Shown: positions 41,238 to 50,251, counted from the stretch's first letter. The stretch: 64,000 bases of DNA from Streptomyces natalensis ATCC 27448 (GCF_000935125.1 NZ_JRKI01000034.1:434001-498000); one strand, 5' to 3'. Notes: generated by a model not told the origin, from the sequence alone. Numbers and translations are program-made.

Positions 41238-41561
41238 GTGAACATCGACGTACTGCGCTGGCTTCAATCCCAGCTCGGCCCCGACATCGACGACGGAGAC
41301 CTCGCTGCCCGGTATGACCGTCTGCACTCCGCGAAAGCCGTCGCCCTCGAAGTCCTGCACGAGCGGGTCAATGCGCTCGTCGCCGAACCGCTGAAGGTGA
41401 CCGTCAACGGCGTCGCCACCATCGACAACTCCGCCAACGTCGCAGCCCTGGAGCGTCGGATCGCCCAGCTGGGGAGTGAAGCGGCAGCGCCGGACGACCC
41501 ACCGTCAGAAAGCCACGACCTGCTGACCACGGTGCAACTGCGAGCGCGTCGCCGCCGGTAG
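41238..41561 (+). CDS. Phage head-completion/connector-like small protein
   Basis: A 107-residue helical protein (MNIDVLRWLQSQLGPDIDDG, LAARYDRLHSAKAVALEVLH) in the position of head-tail connector proteins, right after the capsid gene block. The central AALERRIAQLGSEAAA is coiled-coil-like. GTG 41238 follows a terminator, so it needs its own promoter or readthrough. No tail genes follow. The assignment rests on position and size only. Confidence 0.5.
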   Translation: MNIDVLRWLQSQLGPDIDDGDLAARYDRLHSAKAVALEVLHERVNALVAEPLKVTVNGVATIDNSANVAALERRIAQLGSEAAAPDDPPSESHDLLTTVQLRARRRR

Positions 41562-41693
41562 CGCCCTTCAGGCCATCGAAGACTGGCTGCCAATCCAGCA
41601 ATCCACGGCCACCACGGCCGACAGATCCTACTGCCTAGCTGCAATCGCTTGTGGCGTTACGGTCGTCGCCGCGCCATGTGGACTTCCGCCGTG

Positions 41694-42683
41694 TCAGTGA
41701 CAGCCCATGGTGTCCGCGATCTCGTTCAGAATGGCGCGCTTAATCGCCGCGTACTGGGTGTCCGTCCCCGAGGCGAATACGTGCACATATCTGGTGGCGT
41801 GGCCTTCGGCGCACACCAGTGCCGTGACGGCGTCGCGGTCGTAGCGGAGGTCCTCGCCCGACGGCTTCAGGGGCCTGCTGGACGACACTCGTACATAGGC
41901 CCGGACTCCTGTCGGCTGAGCGCGTCCAGGGTCCGTATGTCGCGCAGGACGAGCGCCGAAAAAGCCCCAAGTCAAGCTCGTCCTCGCTGTCCTCGAAAGC
42001 CGAGCACCTGCTGACCGGGGCGTTACTGAAGCCGCCGAGCTGGGACACCTCTCCACGGGCCCCACTTCCGTACGGTCCTGGCGTCGGCCACGCCGCAGGG
42101 GGACGTTCCCTGGGGAAGGCGTACAGGTTTCAGCGCCGGCCAATCGAAGCTCTTGGGCACGGGAAAGGGTTTGCCGCCGCACTTGGCGATCTGGGAGTTG
42201 CCAACGGCCAGCAGAGTCCTGGCCGCAAGGTCCGCAGCAGCGTGCCGGCTTGCCTCCGCGCCAGGAGCATTGACGTTCACCAGTTGTGCCGGCACTGCGG
42301 CAGATGGAGCCAGCCGTCCAGGCGGTCGCGGTTCGCCTTGATCATCCCGGGCAGGTCATGGGTGAGCGAGAACGTGCCCAGCCCCCACCACAGATGCGCC
42401 TTGAGCGGTGTCTTCATCACGGTGGGGCTGAGCCGCAAGTCGCCCCGCTGCACCGTGCACTCCGGATCGCCCCACGGGTCCTTCGACTCCGTGACTTCCC
42501 AAGAGCCGTCGCCGGGCGGTGCAGCCTCGTCAGCAACGACCAGTCGATGGAGCCCCAGCACGCCCGGTCCGGCAGGGCGCCACTCCAGGGCCACTTGTCG
42601 TTCACGGTTGCCCAGGCAGCCATGAGCAGTGCGGCCGTTGGTGCGCAGGTCGCTACGGCCCATGTCCCCCCGAATGTTCGCAT
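41694..42683 (-). pseudogene. Membrane/secreted protein gene broken by several frameshifts
   Basis: Pieces in different minus-strand frames follow one another: an N-terminal anchor (MRTFGGTWAVATCAPTAALL, then MAAWATVNDKWPWSG and CWGSIDWSLL) starting at ATG 42683 after GGGGG; then DGSWEVTESKDPWGD, LRLSPTVMKTPLKAHLWWGL and LTHDLPGMIKANRDRLDGWL; then ASRHAAADLAARTLLAVGNS; and finally RDAVTALVCAEGHATRYVHV to a stop at 41694. At least three frameshifts separate them. It looks like a recently decayed Streptomyces envelope protein of unknown function. Confidence 0.55.
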
Positions 42684-43175
42684 TCCCCCATGACTGCTGA
42701 ACCTATGGCTTGACCCGTCGATACGGCCACCGCGTCCGAGTCCGCACTCCCAGACCAACCCAAAGCCGGGACGGCTGCCCGGCCGGTGGTGGTCGGGACG
42801 GCAAGGGAGTCTGCGCAGCACTGGGCGGGTCAGCGATCGGAAGATCCCTCAGCTGGCCGCGCTCGATGACACCGGCAGCCTGGTTCTGGCCCATATAGAT
42901 GTCGGGGGAGAAGACCAGCAAGATCAACCGCTCCCGAGTGGCCATCGCCACGACACCGTGCACGCCCAGCGCGAGCACACCGAGTATCTGACACGGCAGG
43001 ACGTGCACTGCATCGTGATCGTCGAAGGAACCAGAAGAAGCTCCGCAACCATCTCAAGTGCGGTGTCGCCAAGTTCGCCGCCGGCCCTCCGAAAGAAGCC
43101 TCAGCGGAACCAGCCCTCATAGCGGTAGCGTCTGAACCGTTTGTATAACCTACGCTTCACCGGGAGTTGTTGACT
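42684..43175. other. Gap upstream of the lipoprotein gene
   Basis: No supported gene; the longest frame (minus, 42703-43008) shows no features. At 43133-43149 lies CGGTAGCGTCTGAACCG, matching the block upstream of the lipoprotein at 27455 and including a -10-like TAGCGT. It probably belongs to the promoter of 43176. Confidence 0.4.
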
Positions 43176-43817
43176 GTGGCTCGTCGCCCCCTGCTCACCG
43201 CCGCTGCACTTGCCTCCGGCGCGGCCCTGTTGTTGACCGCCTGCGGCGGCACCGACAAGTCGCAGGATGACGACAAGATCGCCGGAGCCGGGCAGGGTCA
43301 GAAGCCCAAGTCCAAGCCAAGCGCAACGCCGCCGTCCTCTCAGCGCCCCGCAATCACGATCCCGAAAGATCTCCAGGCGCAATTCGAGAGCTGGACCTCA
43401 GGTGATCCCAAGAAGGACGCGGTCCTGCAGGATGGCAAGGAGCGCATGCGCGCCATCCTCGAAGCAGCCGCCGCTCACAACCCTGAGTCGCAGGCGTTCC
43501 TCTTCTACTCGATCGACAGCGCCCGCGATACGGGCCAGGAGTGGATCGGCAGCTTCAAGAAGAAGAACGCCGCTCCCACAGGTTCGGTCCGCTACTCCAA
43601 GCCCGAGGTCTCCCTCAAAGGTGACAAGACGGCGATGCTCACGTACTGCGACGACGAGAGCAAGGGCGCATGGAAAGACATCAAGACCGGCAAGGTACAT
43701 ACCTCGCCTGTCACGGACGAGAGCTACATGCGCTACATCACCAAGCTCGAGAGGAACGACCAAGGGGTCTGGCAGACCTCCGGTGTCGTCACTCAGGAGG
43801 GGAAGTGCCGACCGTGA
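43176..43817 (+). CDS. Lipoprotein, paralogue of the 27455 gene
   Basis: A 213-residue precursor with a lipoprotein signal (MARRPLLTAAALASGAALLL, lipobox TAC, C23). After a Lys/Ser/Pro linker it has a domain ending TYCDDESK, TGKV, GVWQT and KCRP, clearly homologous to the product of 27455-28087, with matching cysteines and the same lipobox position. GTG 43176 is chosen because GGGAG ends nine bases upstream; the TTG codons before it are worse. The stop overlaps the GTG of the next gene (GTGA), so the two products probably act together at the cell surface. Confidence 0.82.
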   Translation: MARRPLLTAAALASGAALLLTACGGTDKSQDDDKIAGAGQGQKPKSKPSATPPSSQRPAITIPKDLQAQFESWTSGDPKKDAVLQDGKERMRAILEAAAAHNPESQAFLFYSIDSARDTGQEWIGSFKKKNAAPTGSVRYSKPEVSLKGDKTAMLTYCDDESKGAWKDIKTGKVHTSPVTDESYMRYITKLERNDQGVWQTSGVVTQEGKCRP

Positions 43818-44872
43818 AGTCAATCCACAAACTCGCTCTGATATCACTGAGTTCAACAGCATTTGTCATCGCATTGCCAGGCGTGGCAGAGGCCCGAATC
43901 TCTCCTGGCGGCGGTGAGGGCAGCACATCGGGCGGAGCGAGGGGAGGTTCTCTCTTTGCCGGCGCCAGTGAGACACAGATCAAGTTGGATTCGCCCTCAG
44001 GAAGCGGGAACCTTGCGCCCGTGAACACCAGCTGGAAACCACCTGTCTGCTGGTACGAGCCCGTAGTAACGCCCAAACAGCTCGAGGCCGGCTATAAAAG
44101 GATGAAGAGGGACGGATCCACGATCCTCGTTTCACCCTCCTGGCGGCTCAGAGAGAAACGCATTAGGCGCAGCTACAAAGAGAATGTCCCCTACGAGGGG
44201 ACGCCAGGGTACAAGAACTTCAACCTCGACAAACAAGGTAAGGGCGCGTTCTGGCGAGGGATAGTGAATCCCAACAGGGATGATGACTACAATTACATCG
44301 ATGGCGGGCAGTGCGAAAAGAGGTTGTTCTGGGTCGACAAAGGCAAGGAGCAAAACACGACTCAGGGCGTCGACCCCAAGGTCCTCGCGGAATACGCCTA
44401 TAACGCCATCAAGGTGCCCGACGCTGAGGTCGAGATGAACCCCAAGGGCACACAGACCGTCAATCTTGCCAGCTGGGTGTGGCTAGACAAGGCGAAATTC
44501 AAGCCCGTCTCGGTAACAGCGACGCTGGACAGCCTTCACCTCACGGCGACCACTACCGCGAAGCCGGTGAGTCTCCACATCGATCCAGGGACCTCAAACG
44601 CTGAGGTGTACCCTGCCTCCGGTGACTGCCCAATCAACGACGACGGCAGCATCGGCACGCCCTATAAGAAGGGCCAGGGGGAGCAGGACCCGCCTTGTGG
44701 GATCACATACCTCCGGGCGACAACCAACGCCCCGCCGTACAAACTCAAGGCTACTGTCACCTGGAAGATTTCCTGGAAGGGATCAGGCGGCACCGGCGGA
44801 GACCTCCCCGACGGCACCTTCGGTACCTCCAAAGACATAACCGTTCAAGAGGTCCAGGCTATCAATCGGTGA
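43814..44872 (+). CDS. Secreted protein partnered with the lipoprotein
   Basis: A 352-residue precursor with a signal peptide (MKSIHKLALISLSSTAFVIA, then LPGVAEA) and a Gly/Ser-rich mature start (ISPGGGEG, GGARGG). The body has PPVCWYEPVVTPKQLEAGY, many charged/aromatic blocks and paired cysteines (CWYEP; GQCEKR; GDCPIN; PPCGIT). I recognise this as an uncharacterised Streptomyces family that follows a lipoprotein gene. The start GTG 43814 overlaps the lipoprotein stop and has GGAGGGGA upstream. It may be processed or bound by the lipoprotein. Terminator at 44883. Confidence 0.78.
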   Translation: MKSIHKLALISLSSTAFVIALPGVAEARISPGGGEGSTSGGARGGSLFAGASETQIKLDSPSGSGNLAPVNTSWKPPVCWYEPVVTPKQLEAGYKRMKRDGSTILVSPSWRLREKRIRRSYKENVPYEGTPGYKNFNLDKQGKGAFWRGIVNPNRDDDYNYIDGGQCEKRLFWVDKGKEQNTTQGVDPKVLAEYAYNAIKVPDAEVEMNPKGTQTVNLASWVWLDKAKFKPVSVTATLDSLHLTATTTAKPVSLHIDPGTSNAEVYPASGDCPINDDGSIGTPYKKGQGEQDPPCGITYLRATTNAPPYKLKATVTWKISWKGSGGTGGDLPDGTFGTSKDITVQEVQAINR

Positions 44873-44882
44873 CCTGCCAACT

Positions 44883-44919
44883 TGTAATCGGCTGTTTGCT
44901 GCGTGAGCAGCCGATTACA
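44883..44919. terminator. Terminator of the lipoprotein operon
   Basis: TGTAATCGGCTG (44883-44894) and CAGCCGATTACA (44908-44919) form a perfect 12-bp stem with a 13-base loop, 10 bases after the stop at 44872. Confidence 0.7.
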
Positions 44920-45408
44920 TGTGCCGCTTCCGTGGGGCTCAAAGTTGGCAGTACCGGCGGGCCTCGCGTCTCTGAGTATCGTCGATGGATGGATGGTGAC
45001 CTCAGTTTCGCCCCACGATCTACAGCTGGAGCACTGTGTCGCCACCATGCCTGGTGACGGAACATTCTTGGCCTGCGGGTACCACCCCGGACGCTCCCCA
45101 CGCCAGAACCTGGATGGCCGGTTTTCAACATCGGATTACTAGGCAAGCTGGTCGGTTTTGCCGTAGGTGGCAATTCGCTGTGGCCCGGGAGCGATAGCGG
45201 GTGTCCCAGGATGTACCTGTTGGGAGGGATGGGCACACATGACAAGTCGCCTTCCGGCAGAACTTTACGGGTGAGTTGACCTCCCTTGAGGCGGTAGTGG
45301 GCGGCTGATACGGTGCCAGGGCTTAACAGTTAGCCGTTTGTCGCAGTGGGCTCGAGACCCAACCTCATCGGATGCACAGCGGCACTTGGAGACATCCGGG
45401 GGGAGTTC
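44920..45408. other. Upstream region of the tad operon
   Basis: Apart from the promoter candidate at 45286-45314, no gene or strong structure is visible. The leader from the predicted start site to the first gene is about 90 bases. Confidence 0.4.
45286..45314 (+). promoter_or_regulatory. Candidate promoter of the tad operon
   Basis: TTGAGG (45286-45291), a 17-bp spacer and TACGGT (45309-45314) match a primary sigma-factor promoter. It lies about 95 bases before the first tad gene and is the best -35/-10 pair in the gap. Confidence 0.35.
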
Positions 45409-46155
45409 GTGAAGAGTCAGCAACATGCGCAGGCGGGTGCCCGCGGCGGCAGCCCGGCCAGTCCACCCGTCGGTGAGCGGCTGCCAGTTACGCCACGGGA
45501 GCGGAAGCCCGCGCTCGCTGCCCTGGCCGTGTTGCTGATTTTGGCCGGCGCACTTGGTTCCACCGTCCTCGTACTGCGTGCTGGGGAGCGGGTTGAGGCA
45601 ATCAAGGTGACACAGCGGGTCTCGGCCGGTGAGAAGATTCCGGAGTCAGCAATCTCTTCGGTCATGGTGGCGAAGGATTCCGATGTTCAGTACGTCGAGT
45701 GGTCCCAGCGTGGCCTTTTGAGCAAGTACCGTGCTTCAACTGACCTTGTCGAGGGCTCGGTGTTGGTGGGGCCAATGCTGACAGAGCAACAGGGGCCGAA
45801 GGCCAATCAGGTCGTTGTGGGGCTGTCGCTGAAGAGCGGGCAGTATCCGACCGGGCTCAAGGCCGGTGACATGGTTGCGGCGTACCAAGTCGGGACCGAT
45901 GATTCGAAGTCTTCTGCCGGGACAGGCAGAGCTGGCACCGGCGGCACGGGGGGCACTGGCGGCGCGACGGGAAGCGATCCACTGCTCGTCGAGCGAGCCA
46001 AGGTCCAGACGGTCAAGGGCGCAGGTGGTGATTCGACCGGTGGCGGCGATCTGCCGGTCTCCCTGGTCGTCGACCAGGCGGCCGCACCGAAGCTGACTCA
46101 GGCTGCCGCGGCTGGCGACGTTTCGCTGGTTCTCGTTCCCACGCACAGCAGCTGA
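45409..46155 (+). CDS. Flp pilus assembly protein CpaB/RcpC-like (SAF domain)
   Basis: A 248-residue protein: polar N-terminus, a transmembrane helix (residues ~37-58, ALAALAVLLILAGALGSTVL) and an SAF/CpaB domain (VEAIKVTQRVSAGEKIPESA, DLVEGSVLVGPMLTEQQGPK), interrupted by a Gly/Thr/Ala-rich insert. RcpC/CpaB proteins help assemble or anchor Flp pili across the envelope. It starts at GTG 45409 with a strong GGGGGGAG; the 21 upstream codons of the frame lack one. First gene of the tad operon; the next starts 14 bases on. Confidence 0.75.
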   Translation: MKSQQHAQAGARGGSPASPPVGERLPVTPRERKPALAALAVLLILAGALGSTVLVLRAGERVEAIKVTQRVSAGEKIPESAISSVMVAKDSDVQYVEWSQRGLLSKYRASTDLVEGSVLVGPMLTEQQGPKANQVVVGLSLKSGQYPTGLKAGDMVAAYQVGTDDSKSSAGTGRAGTGGTGGTGGATGSDPLLVERAKVQTVKGAGGDSTGGGDLPVSLVVDQAAAPKLTQAAAAGDVSLVLVPTHSS

Positions 46156-46169
46156 CCGGGGCCAGAGAT

Positions 46170-47000
46170 ATGGCATTGATTGCCCTCGCGGCGGACAAGG
46201 GGTCCCCTGGGGTCACGACCGCCGCGGTCGCCTTGGCCGCGGTGTGGCCGCGGCGGGTACTCCTGGCGGAGGCCGATCCGGCCGGTGGAGATCTGGTTTA
46301 CCGAAGTGTTGCTGCGCATGGTGGTCCGTTGGATCCCAATCTTGGGTTGTTGTCGCTGGCGGCAACGGCGCGGCGTGGGCTGGTGGCGGAGCAGGTGTGG
46401 GATCACGTCCAGCCGATGTCCGGCGGGCTGGACGTGCTCGTCGGCCTCGCGGTGTCGGAGCAAGCCGCCGGCCTGTCAGGGCTCTGGGGCACCTTGGGGC
46501 GTGCATTCGCGGGCCTTGGGGAATCCCCGAGGGGCGCGGCGGACGTGATTGCCGACTGCGGCCGTATCGGCGCGGACTCCCCCACGCCAGAGTTGCTGGC
46601 GGACGCTTCGGTGGTGTTGTTGGTCTCGAGTACGGAGCCGGAGCAGATCGCCCGGGTGCGGGATCGTGCGGCGGCGCTGTCGGCGAAGCTGCACGGTGGG
46701 CATCACGGCGGGGCGCATCTGGGCATGCCGTTGATCGGGGTGCTGTTGGTCGCCGAGCCGTCGTGGGCGGCGCGGATCGCTGGTCAGGTGAACAGCATGC
46801 TGTTTCAGGCGCAGGTGGGTGCTCAGGTCGTCGGCACGATTGCCCGGGATCCGGCGGGTGCTGCGCAGTTGGCGGGGCGTAAGGGGGGCCGGTTGGACAA
46901 GACGCTGTTGATTCGGTCGGCGCGCAAGGTCGTTCAGGATCTGTATAGGCAGTACGGCGCCGCATGGCTGCGGGGGCCGGTTCCGGGGGCGGGCCGATGA
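46170..47000 (+). CDS. CpaE/TadZ-like ParA-superfamily protein
   Basis: A 276-residue MinD/ParA-fold protein. It begins MALIALAADKGSPGVTTAAV: the deviant Walker A keeps its signature lysine (DKGSPGVTT) but lacks the P-loop lysine before TT, a common change in pilus-linked homologues. LLAEADPAGGD is the switch region, and ADASVVLLVSSTEPEQI is the central beta-sheet. It probably localises the tad machine to a cellular site. The stop overlaps the ATG of the CpaF gene (ATGA). Confidence 0.75.
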   Translation: MALIALAADKGSPGVTTAAVALAAVWPRRVLLAEADPAGGDLVYRSVAAHGGPLDPNLGLLSLAATARRGLVAEQVWDHVQPMSGGLDVLVGLAVSEQAAGLSGLWGTLGRAFAGLGESPRGAADVIADCGRIGADSPTPELLADASVVLLVSSTEPEQIARVRDRAAALSAKLHGGHHGGAHLGMPLIGVLLVAEPSWAARIAGQVNSMLFQAQVGAQVVGTIARDPAGAAQLAGRKGGRLDKTLLIRSARKVVQDLYRQYGAAWLRGPVPGAGR

Positions 47001-48304
47001 CCGTCATCGACCATCAGCTGATCAAGCGGTTTCGGCAGGAGGCCGGCGACCGGATCGCCGAGCAGCGGCGAATAGACCAGGCGTCTGGGCTTGCGCCGAT
47101 GACGGGCGAGGACGAGCGGCAGTACGCGCGCTCCGTCATCGCCCAGATTCTTGAGGAGCACGCTCGGGCCGAGATCAATCTGGGGCGTACGCCGCCGGAT
47201 GCCGTGACCGAGGAGGCGTACGCGGCTGGTGTGCACGCGGCGCTGTTCGGTGTGGGGCGTCTTCAGCCGCTGCTGGATGACCCGGATGTAGAGAACATCG
47301 ATATCAATGGCTGTGACCGGGTCTTTGTCGGGTACGCCGATGGGCGTGAAGTAGTCGCCGATCCGGTTGCCGAGTCCGACGAGGAACTCGTCGAGCTGAT
47401 CCAGGTGTTGGGTGCGTACTCGGGTCTGTCGTCGCGACCGTTTGATACGGCCAATCCGCAGCTTGATCTGCGGCTGCCGGACGGTTCGCGGCTGTCCGCT
47501 GTGATGGACGTGACCCGTCGGCCCGCGCTGTCGATCCGGCGGGCCCGTATGGGCAAGGTGTTCGTCTCGGACCTGGTCGGGAACGGGACGCTAACGCAGG
47601 AGGTCGGTTCGTTCCTGTCGGCTGCGGTGCGGGCGCGGAAGAACGTCATGATCGCGGGGGCAACGAACGCGGGAAAGACGACGCTGCTGCGGGCGTTGGC
47701 CAATGAGATCCCGCCCGCAGAGCGGCTGATCACAGTCGAGCGTGCGCTGGAACTGGGGTTGGACCAGTTTCCTGACCTTCACCCGAATGTCGTGGCGTTC
47801 GAGGAGCGGCTGGCCAACTCCGAAGGCCAGGGCTCTATCACGATGGCTGAGCTGGTGCGGCGCTCGCTGCGAATGAACCCGTCCCGAGTCATTGTCGGTG
47901 AGGTACTCGGCGATGAGATCGTCACGATGCTCAATGCCATGTCGCAGGGCAATGACGGGTCCCTGTCGACGATCCATGCCAATGGCAGCGCCGAGGTCTT
48001 CAGCCGTATCGCGACGTACGCGCTCCAGGCGCAGGAACGACTGCCGATCGAGGCCACGCACATGCTGATCGCCGGATCGATCAACTTTGTCGTCTTCATC
48101 GAGCGGCGCAATGGCTATGCCGCCGGCGGGCGCCTCAGCCGTACGGTCACCTCCATCCGTGAGGTCAATGGCATGGACGGGCGGGTGCTCTCAAGCGAGG
48201 TGTTCGCCGAGGCCGGTGATGGGCGGATCGTGCCGCACGCGCCCCTTTCGTGCGTCGAAGAACTGGCCGCTTACGGCTACCGCTCCAGTGGATCGTGGGG
48301 GTGA
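46997..48304 (+). CDS. tadA: CpaF/TadA-type secretion ATPase
   Basis: A 435-residue type II/IV secretion ATPase powering Flp pilus assembly. Visible motifs are the Walker A AGATNAGKTTLLRAL, the Asp box around ITVERALELGLD, Walker B with MNPSRVIVGEVLGDE and the His box (SLSTIHANGSAE). The N-terminal domain (LFGVGRLQPLLDDPDVENID) is that of CpaF proteins. It forms cytoplasmic hexamers under TadB/TadC. ATG 46997 overlaps the CpaE stop; the longer frame start upstream is inside the previous gene. Confidence 0.93.
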   Translation: MTVIDHQLIKRFRQEAGDRIAEQRRIDQASGLAPMTGEDERQYARSVIAQILEEHARAEINLGRTPPDAVTEEAYAAGVHAALFGVGRLQPLLDDPDVENIDINGCDRVFVGYADGREVVADPVAESDEELVELIQVLGAYSGLSSRPFDTANPQLDLRLPDGSRLSAVMDVTRRPALSIRRARMGKVFVSDLVGNGTLTQEVGSFLSAAVRARKNVMIAGATNAGKTTLLRALANEIPPAERLITVERALELGLDQFPDLHPNVVAFEERLANSEGQGSITMAELVRRSLRMNPSRVIVGEVLGDEIVTMLNAMSQGNDGSLSTIHANGSAEVFSRIATYALQAQERLPIEATHMLIAGSINFVVFIERRNGYAAGGRLSRTVTSIREVNGMDGRVLSSEVFAEAGDGRIVPHAPLSCVEELAAYGYRSSGSWG

Positions 48305-48311
48305 GCGACGT

Positions 48312-49301
48312 ATGACAGGTTTCGGTTCGATGGGCAGCCTCTTCTCGCTGCCGGTGCTGATCGCGCTCACTTGCGGAATTGGTGTCGGCGGGGGCCTGGC
48401 GCTATTTATCGTCGCCTTGCGCGGGTTGCCCGCCAAGGCCGCGCATGAACGGGCCAAGGCGAGCAAGCGGGCCCAGGACCTGGCCCGGTTCGCCAGCCGC
48501 CGTGGTTCCCTGGCTGTCGGTGTCGGATTGCTGACGCTGCTGCTGACCCGGTGGATTGTCCTCGCCCTCGCCGCCGGCGTGCTCGTCCTGGCATGGCACC
48601 GCTTCTTCGGCGGCGCGGCCGAAGAGCGAGCTGCGATGAAGAGGGTGGAGGCGCTGGCGGCCTGGACCGAGTCCATGCGGGACACGATTGCCGGCGCGGT
48701 GGGCCTGGAGCAGGCGATTCCGGCTTCGGCGCGCGCCGCTGCCCCCGCTCTGCGCCCGCATCTGGATGCCCTGGTGGACCGTCTGCGCGCCCGTACTCCG
48801 CTGCCTGCCGCGTTGCAGCAGCTCGCCGACGAGATCGATGACGCGTCCGCGGACATCATCATCGCGGCCCTCATTCTCAATGCCCGCCTGCGGGGCCCCG
48901 GGCTGCGCCAGGTCCTTGGTGCGCTGGCGAAATCCGCGCGGGAGGAAGTCGGCATGCGGCAACGGGTGATGGCGCAGCGTGCCAGCACACGACGCAGTGT
49001 GCAGATCGTGGTGGGCGTCTCGGTGGCGTTCGTTCTTGGTTTGTCGGTCTTCAACCGGAGTTTCGTCGAGCCGTACGGCACACCGCTCGGGCAGCTCGTC
49101 CTGGCGGTGGTGTGCGGACTGTTCGCGCTGGGTTTTGTGTGGCTGCGAAAGCTGTCGCGCGTCGAGACGCCGGACCGTTTCCTGGTCCGGGAGGAGCCGC
49201 CCGCCCACCTTACCCGCCCGCAGTCGCCGCGGGCCCCACTCGGGCCTGACGGCTCTCGGTCGGACAGCATTCGGCCTGGGAAGGGGGCGGTTCAGCGATG
49301 A
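48312..49301 (+). CDS. tadB: TadB-like pilus platform membrane protein
   Basis: A 329-residue polytopic protein with a T2SSF (GspF-like) domain: TMs at residues ~15-38 and ~60-92, a cytoplasmic helical domain (AAWTESMRDTIAGAVGLEQA, AALQQLADEIDDASADIIIA) and two TMs near the end (~232-275, VVGVSVAFVLGLSVF and LGQLVLAVVCGLFAL). It pairs with TadC to form the inner-membrane platform on which CpaF acts. ATG 48312 lies 7 bases after the CpaF stop; the stop overlaps the TadC start (ATGA). Confidence 0.88.
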   Translation: MTGFGSMGSLFSLPVLIALTCGIGVGGGLALFIVALRGLPAKAAHERAKASKRAQDLARFASRRGSLAVGVGLLTLLLTRWIVLALAAGVLVLAWHRFFGGAAEERAAMKRVEALAAWTESMRDTIAGAVGLEQAIPASARAAAPALRPHLDALVDRLRARTPLPAALQQLADEIDDASADIIIAALILNARLRGPGLRQVLGALAKSAREEVGMRQRVMAQRASTRRSVQIVVGVSVAFVLGLSVFNRSFVEPYGTPLGQLVLAVVCGLFALGFVWLRKLSRVETPDRFLVREEPPAHLTRPQSPRAPLGPDGSRSDSIRPGKGAVQR

Positions 49302-50215
49302 CGCTGATGGTGCTGATCGGCGCGGTTTTCGGGCTGGGCGTCTATCTGCTCGTGCGTGCTCTGCTGCCCTCCCGGCGCGGAGCCGTGGCGACGGTGGCCA
49401 GAGTCGATGCGCTGCGCTCTCGTGGTGCCGTGCACGCTCCGATCCGTGCGTCCGCTCCGGTGACCGGTCGGCTGGCACCGCTGCGTGCTCGGGTGGGGGC
49501 TCGGGTGGCCGCCTTCTACTTGCAGCAGGGGTGGGAGCTGCGGTCGCTGCGCGCGGACCTGGCGGTTCTCGACCGCGGCTGGGAATCGTTCCTGGCCACG
49601 AAGGTGCTGCTGGCCTCGTGCGGACTGTTCTTCGGACCGCTCGTCTTCGCCGCCCTGTGGGCGGCAGGAATGGGCAGCAGCGCGGCCATCCCCATCTGGC
49701 TGGCCCTGCTGTCCGCCGCCATCTTCTTCGTACTGCCTGATCTGGAGATCCGGCGGGACGCGGCTGATCGGCGGCGGGACCTGCGTCGTGTGATCGGCGC
49801 CTACCTCGACCTGGTGGCCATGAACCTCGCCGGCGGGCGCGGTCTGCCCGAGGCGCTGATGGCGGCGGCCGAGGTGGGCGACGGATGGGCGCTGAGAAGG
49901 GTCCGCAACTGCCTCGCCGATGCGCGGATCACCGGTACGAGCCAGTGGGAAGCACTGGGGCAGCTCGGCGAGGAACTCGGCGTGGAGGAACTGCGCGACC
50001 TAGCCGCGTCGTTGGGTCTTGTGGCGGACGACGGGGCAAAGGTCCGCGAGTCTCTGGCGTCGAGGGCGGAGACCATGCGGCAGCGCGAGCTCGCGGAGAT
50101 CGAGGGAGGAGCGGGCGAGAAGTCGCAGTCCATGCTCGTGGCCCAACTCCTCCTCTGCGCCGCGTTCTTGGTCTTCCTCGTTTTTCCAGCGGCGATCCGC
50201 GTATTCCAGATGTAA
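49298..50215 (+). CDS. tadC: TadC-like pilus platform membrane protein
   Basis: A 305-residue second T2SSF protein with an N-terminal TM (~2-22), two adjacent TMs (~103-150, LLASCGLFFGPLVFAALWAA and IPIWLALLSAAIFFVLPDLE), the cytoplasmic domain (AYLDLVAMNLAGGRGLPEAL, RELAEIEGGAGEKSQSM) and a final TM (LVAQLLLCAAFLVFLVFPAA). Located and overlapping as expected after TadB. Confidence 0.88.
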   Translation: MTLMVLIGAVFGLGVYLLVRALLPSRRGAVATVARVDALRSRGAVHAPIRASAPVTGRLAPLRARVGARVAAFYLQQGWELRSLRADLAVLDRGWESFLATKVLLASCGLFFGPLVFAALWAAGMGSSAAIPIWLALLSAAIFFVLPDLEIRRDAADRRRDLRRVIGAYLDLVAMNLAGGRGLPEALMAAAEVGDGWALRRVRNCLADARITGTSQWEALGQLGEELGVEELRDLAASLGLVADDGAKVRESLASRAETMRQRELAEIEGGAGEKSQSMLVAQLLLCAAFLVFLVFPAAIRVFQM

Positions 50216-50251
50216 CGATGGCAATCACCAATTTCAAGGGGGACTCCTGAT

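Noticed and set aside
33912-41561. Idea that the window holds a complete inducible prophage
   Set aside because: No tail, tape-measure, holin, endolysin, repressor-integrase or replication genes are present and the head genes are split.
42703-43008. 101-codon minus-strand frame as a possible gene
   Set aside because: No ribosome binding site, motif or coherent hydrophobic pattern; the C-terminus looks like shadow coding.
48191-49270. 359-codon minus-strand frame opposite tadB
   Set aside because: Arg/Ser/Ala-rich antisense shadow; TadB on the plus strand fits the operon.
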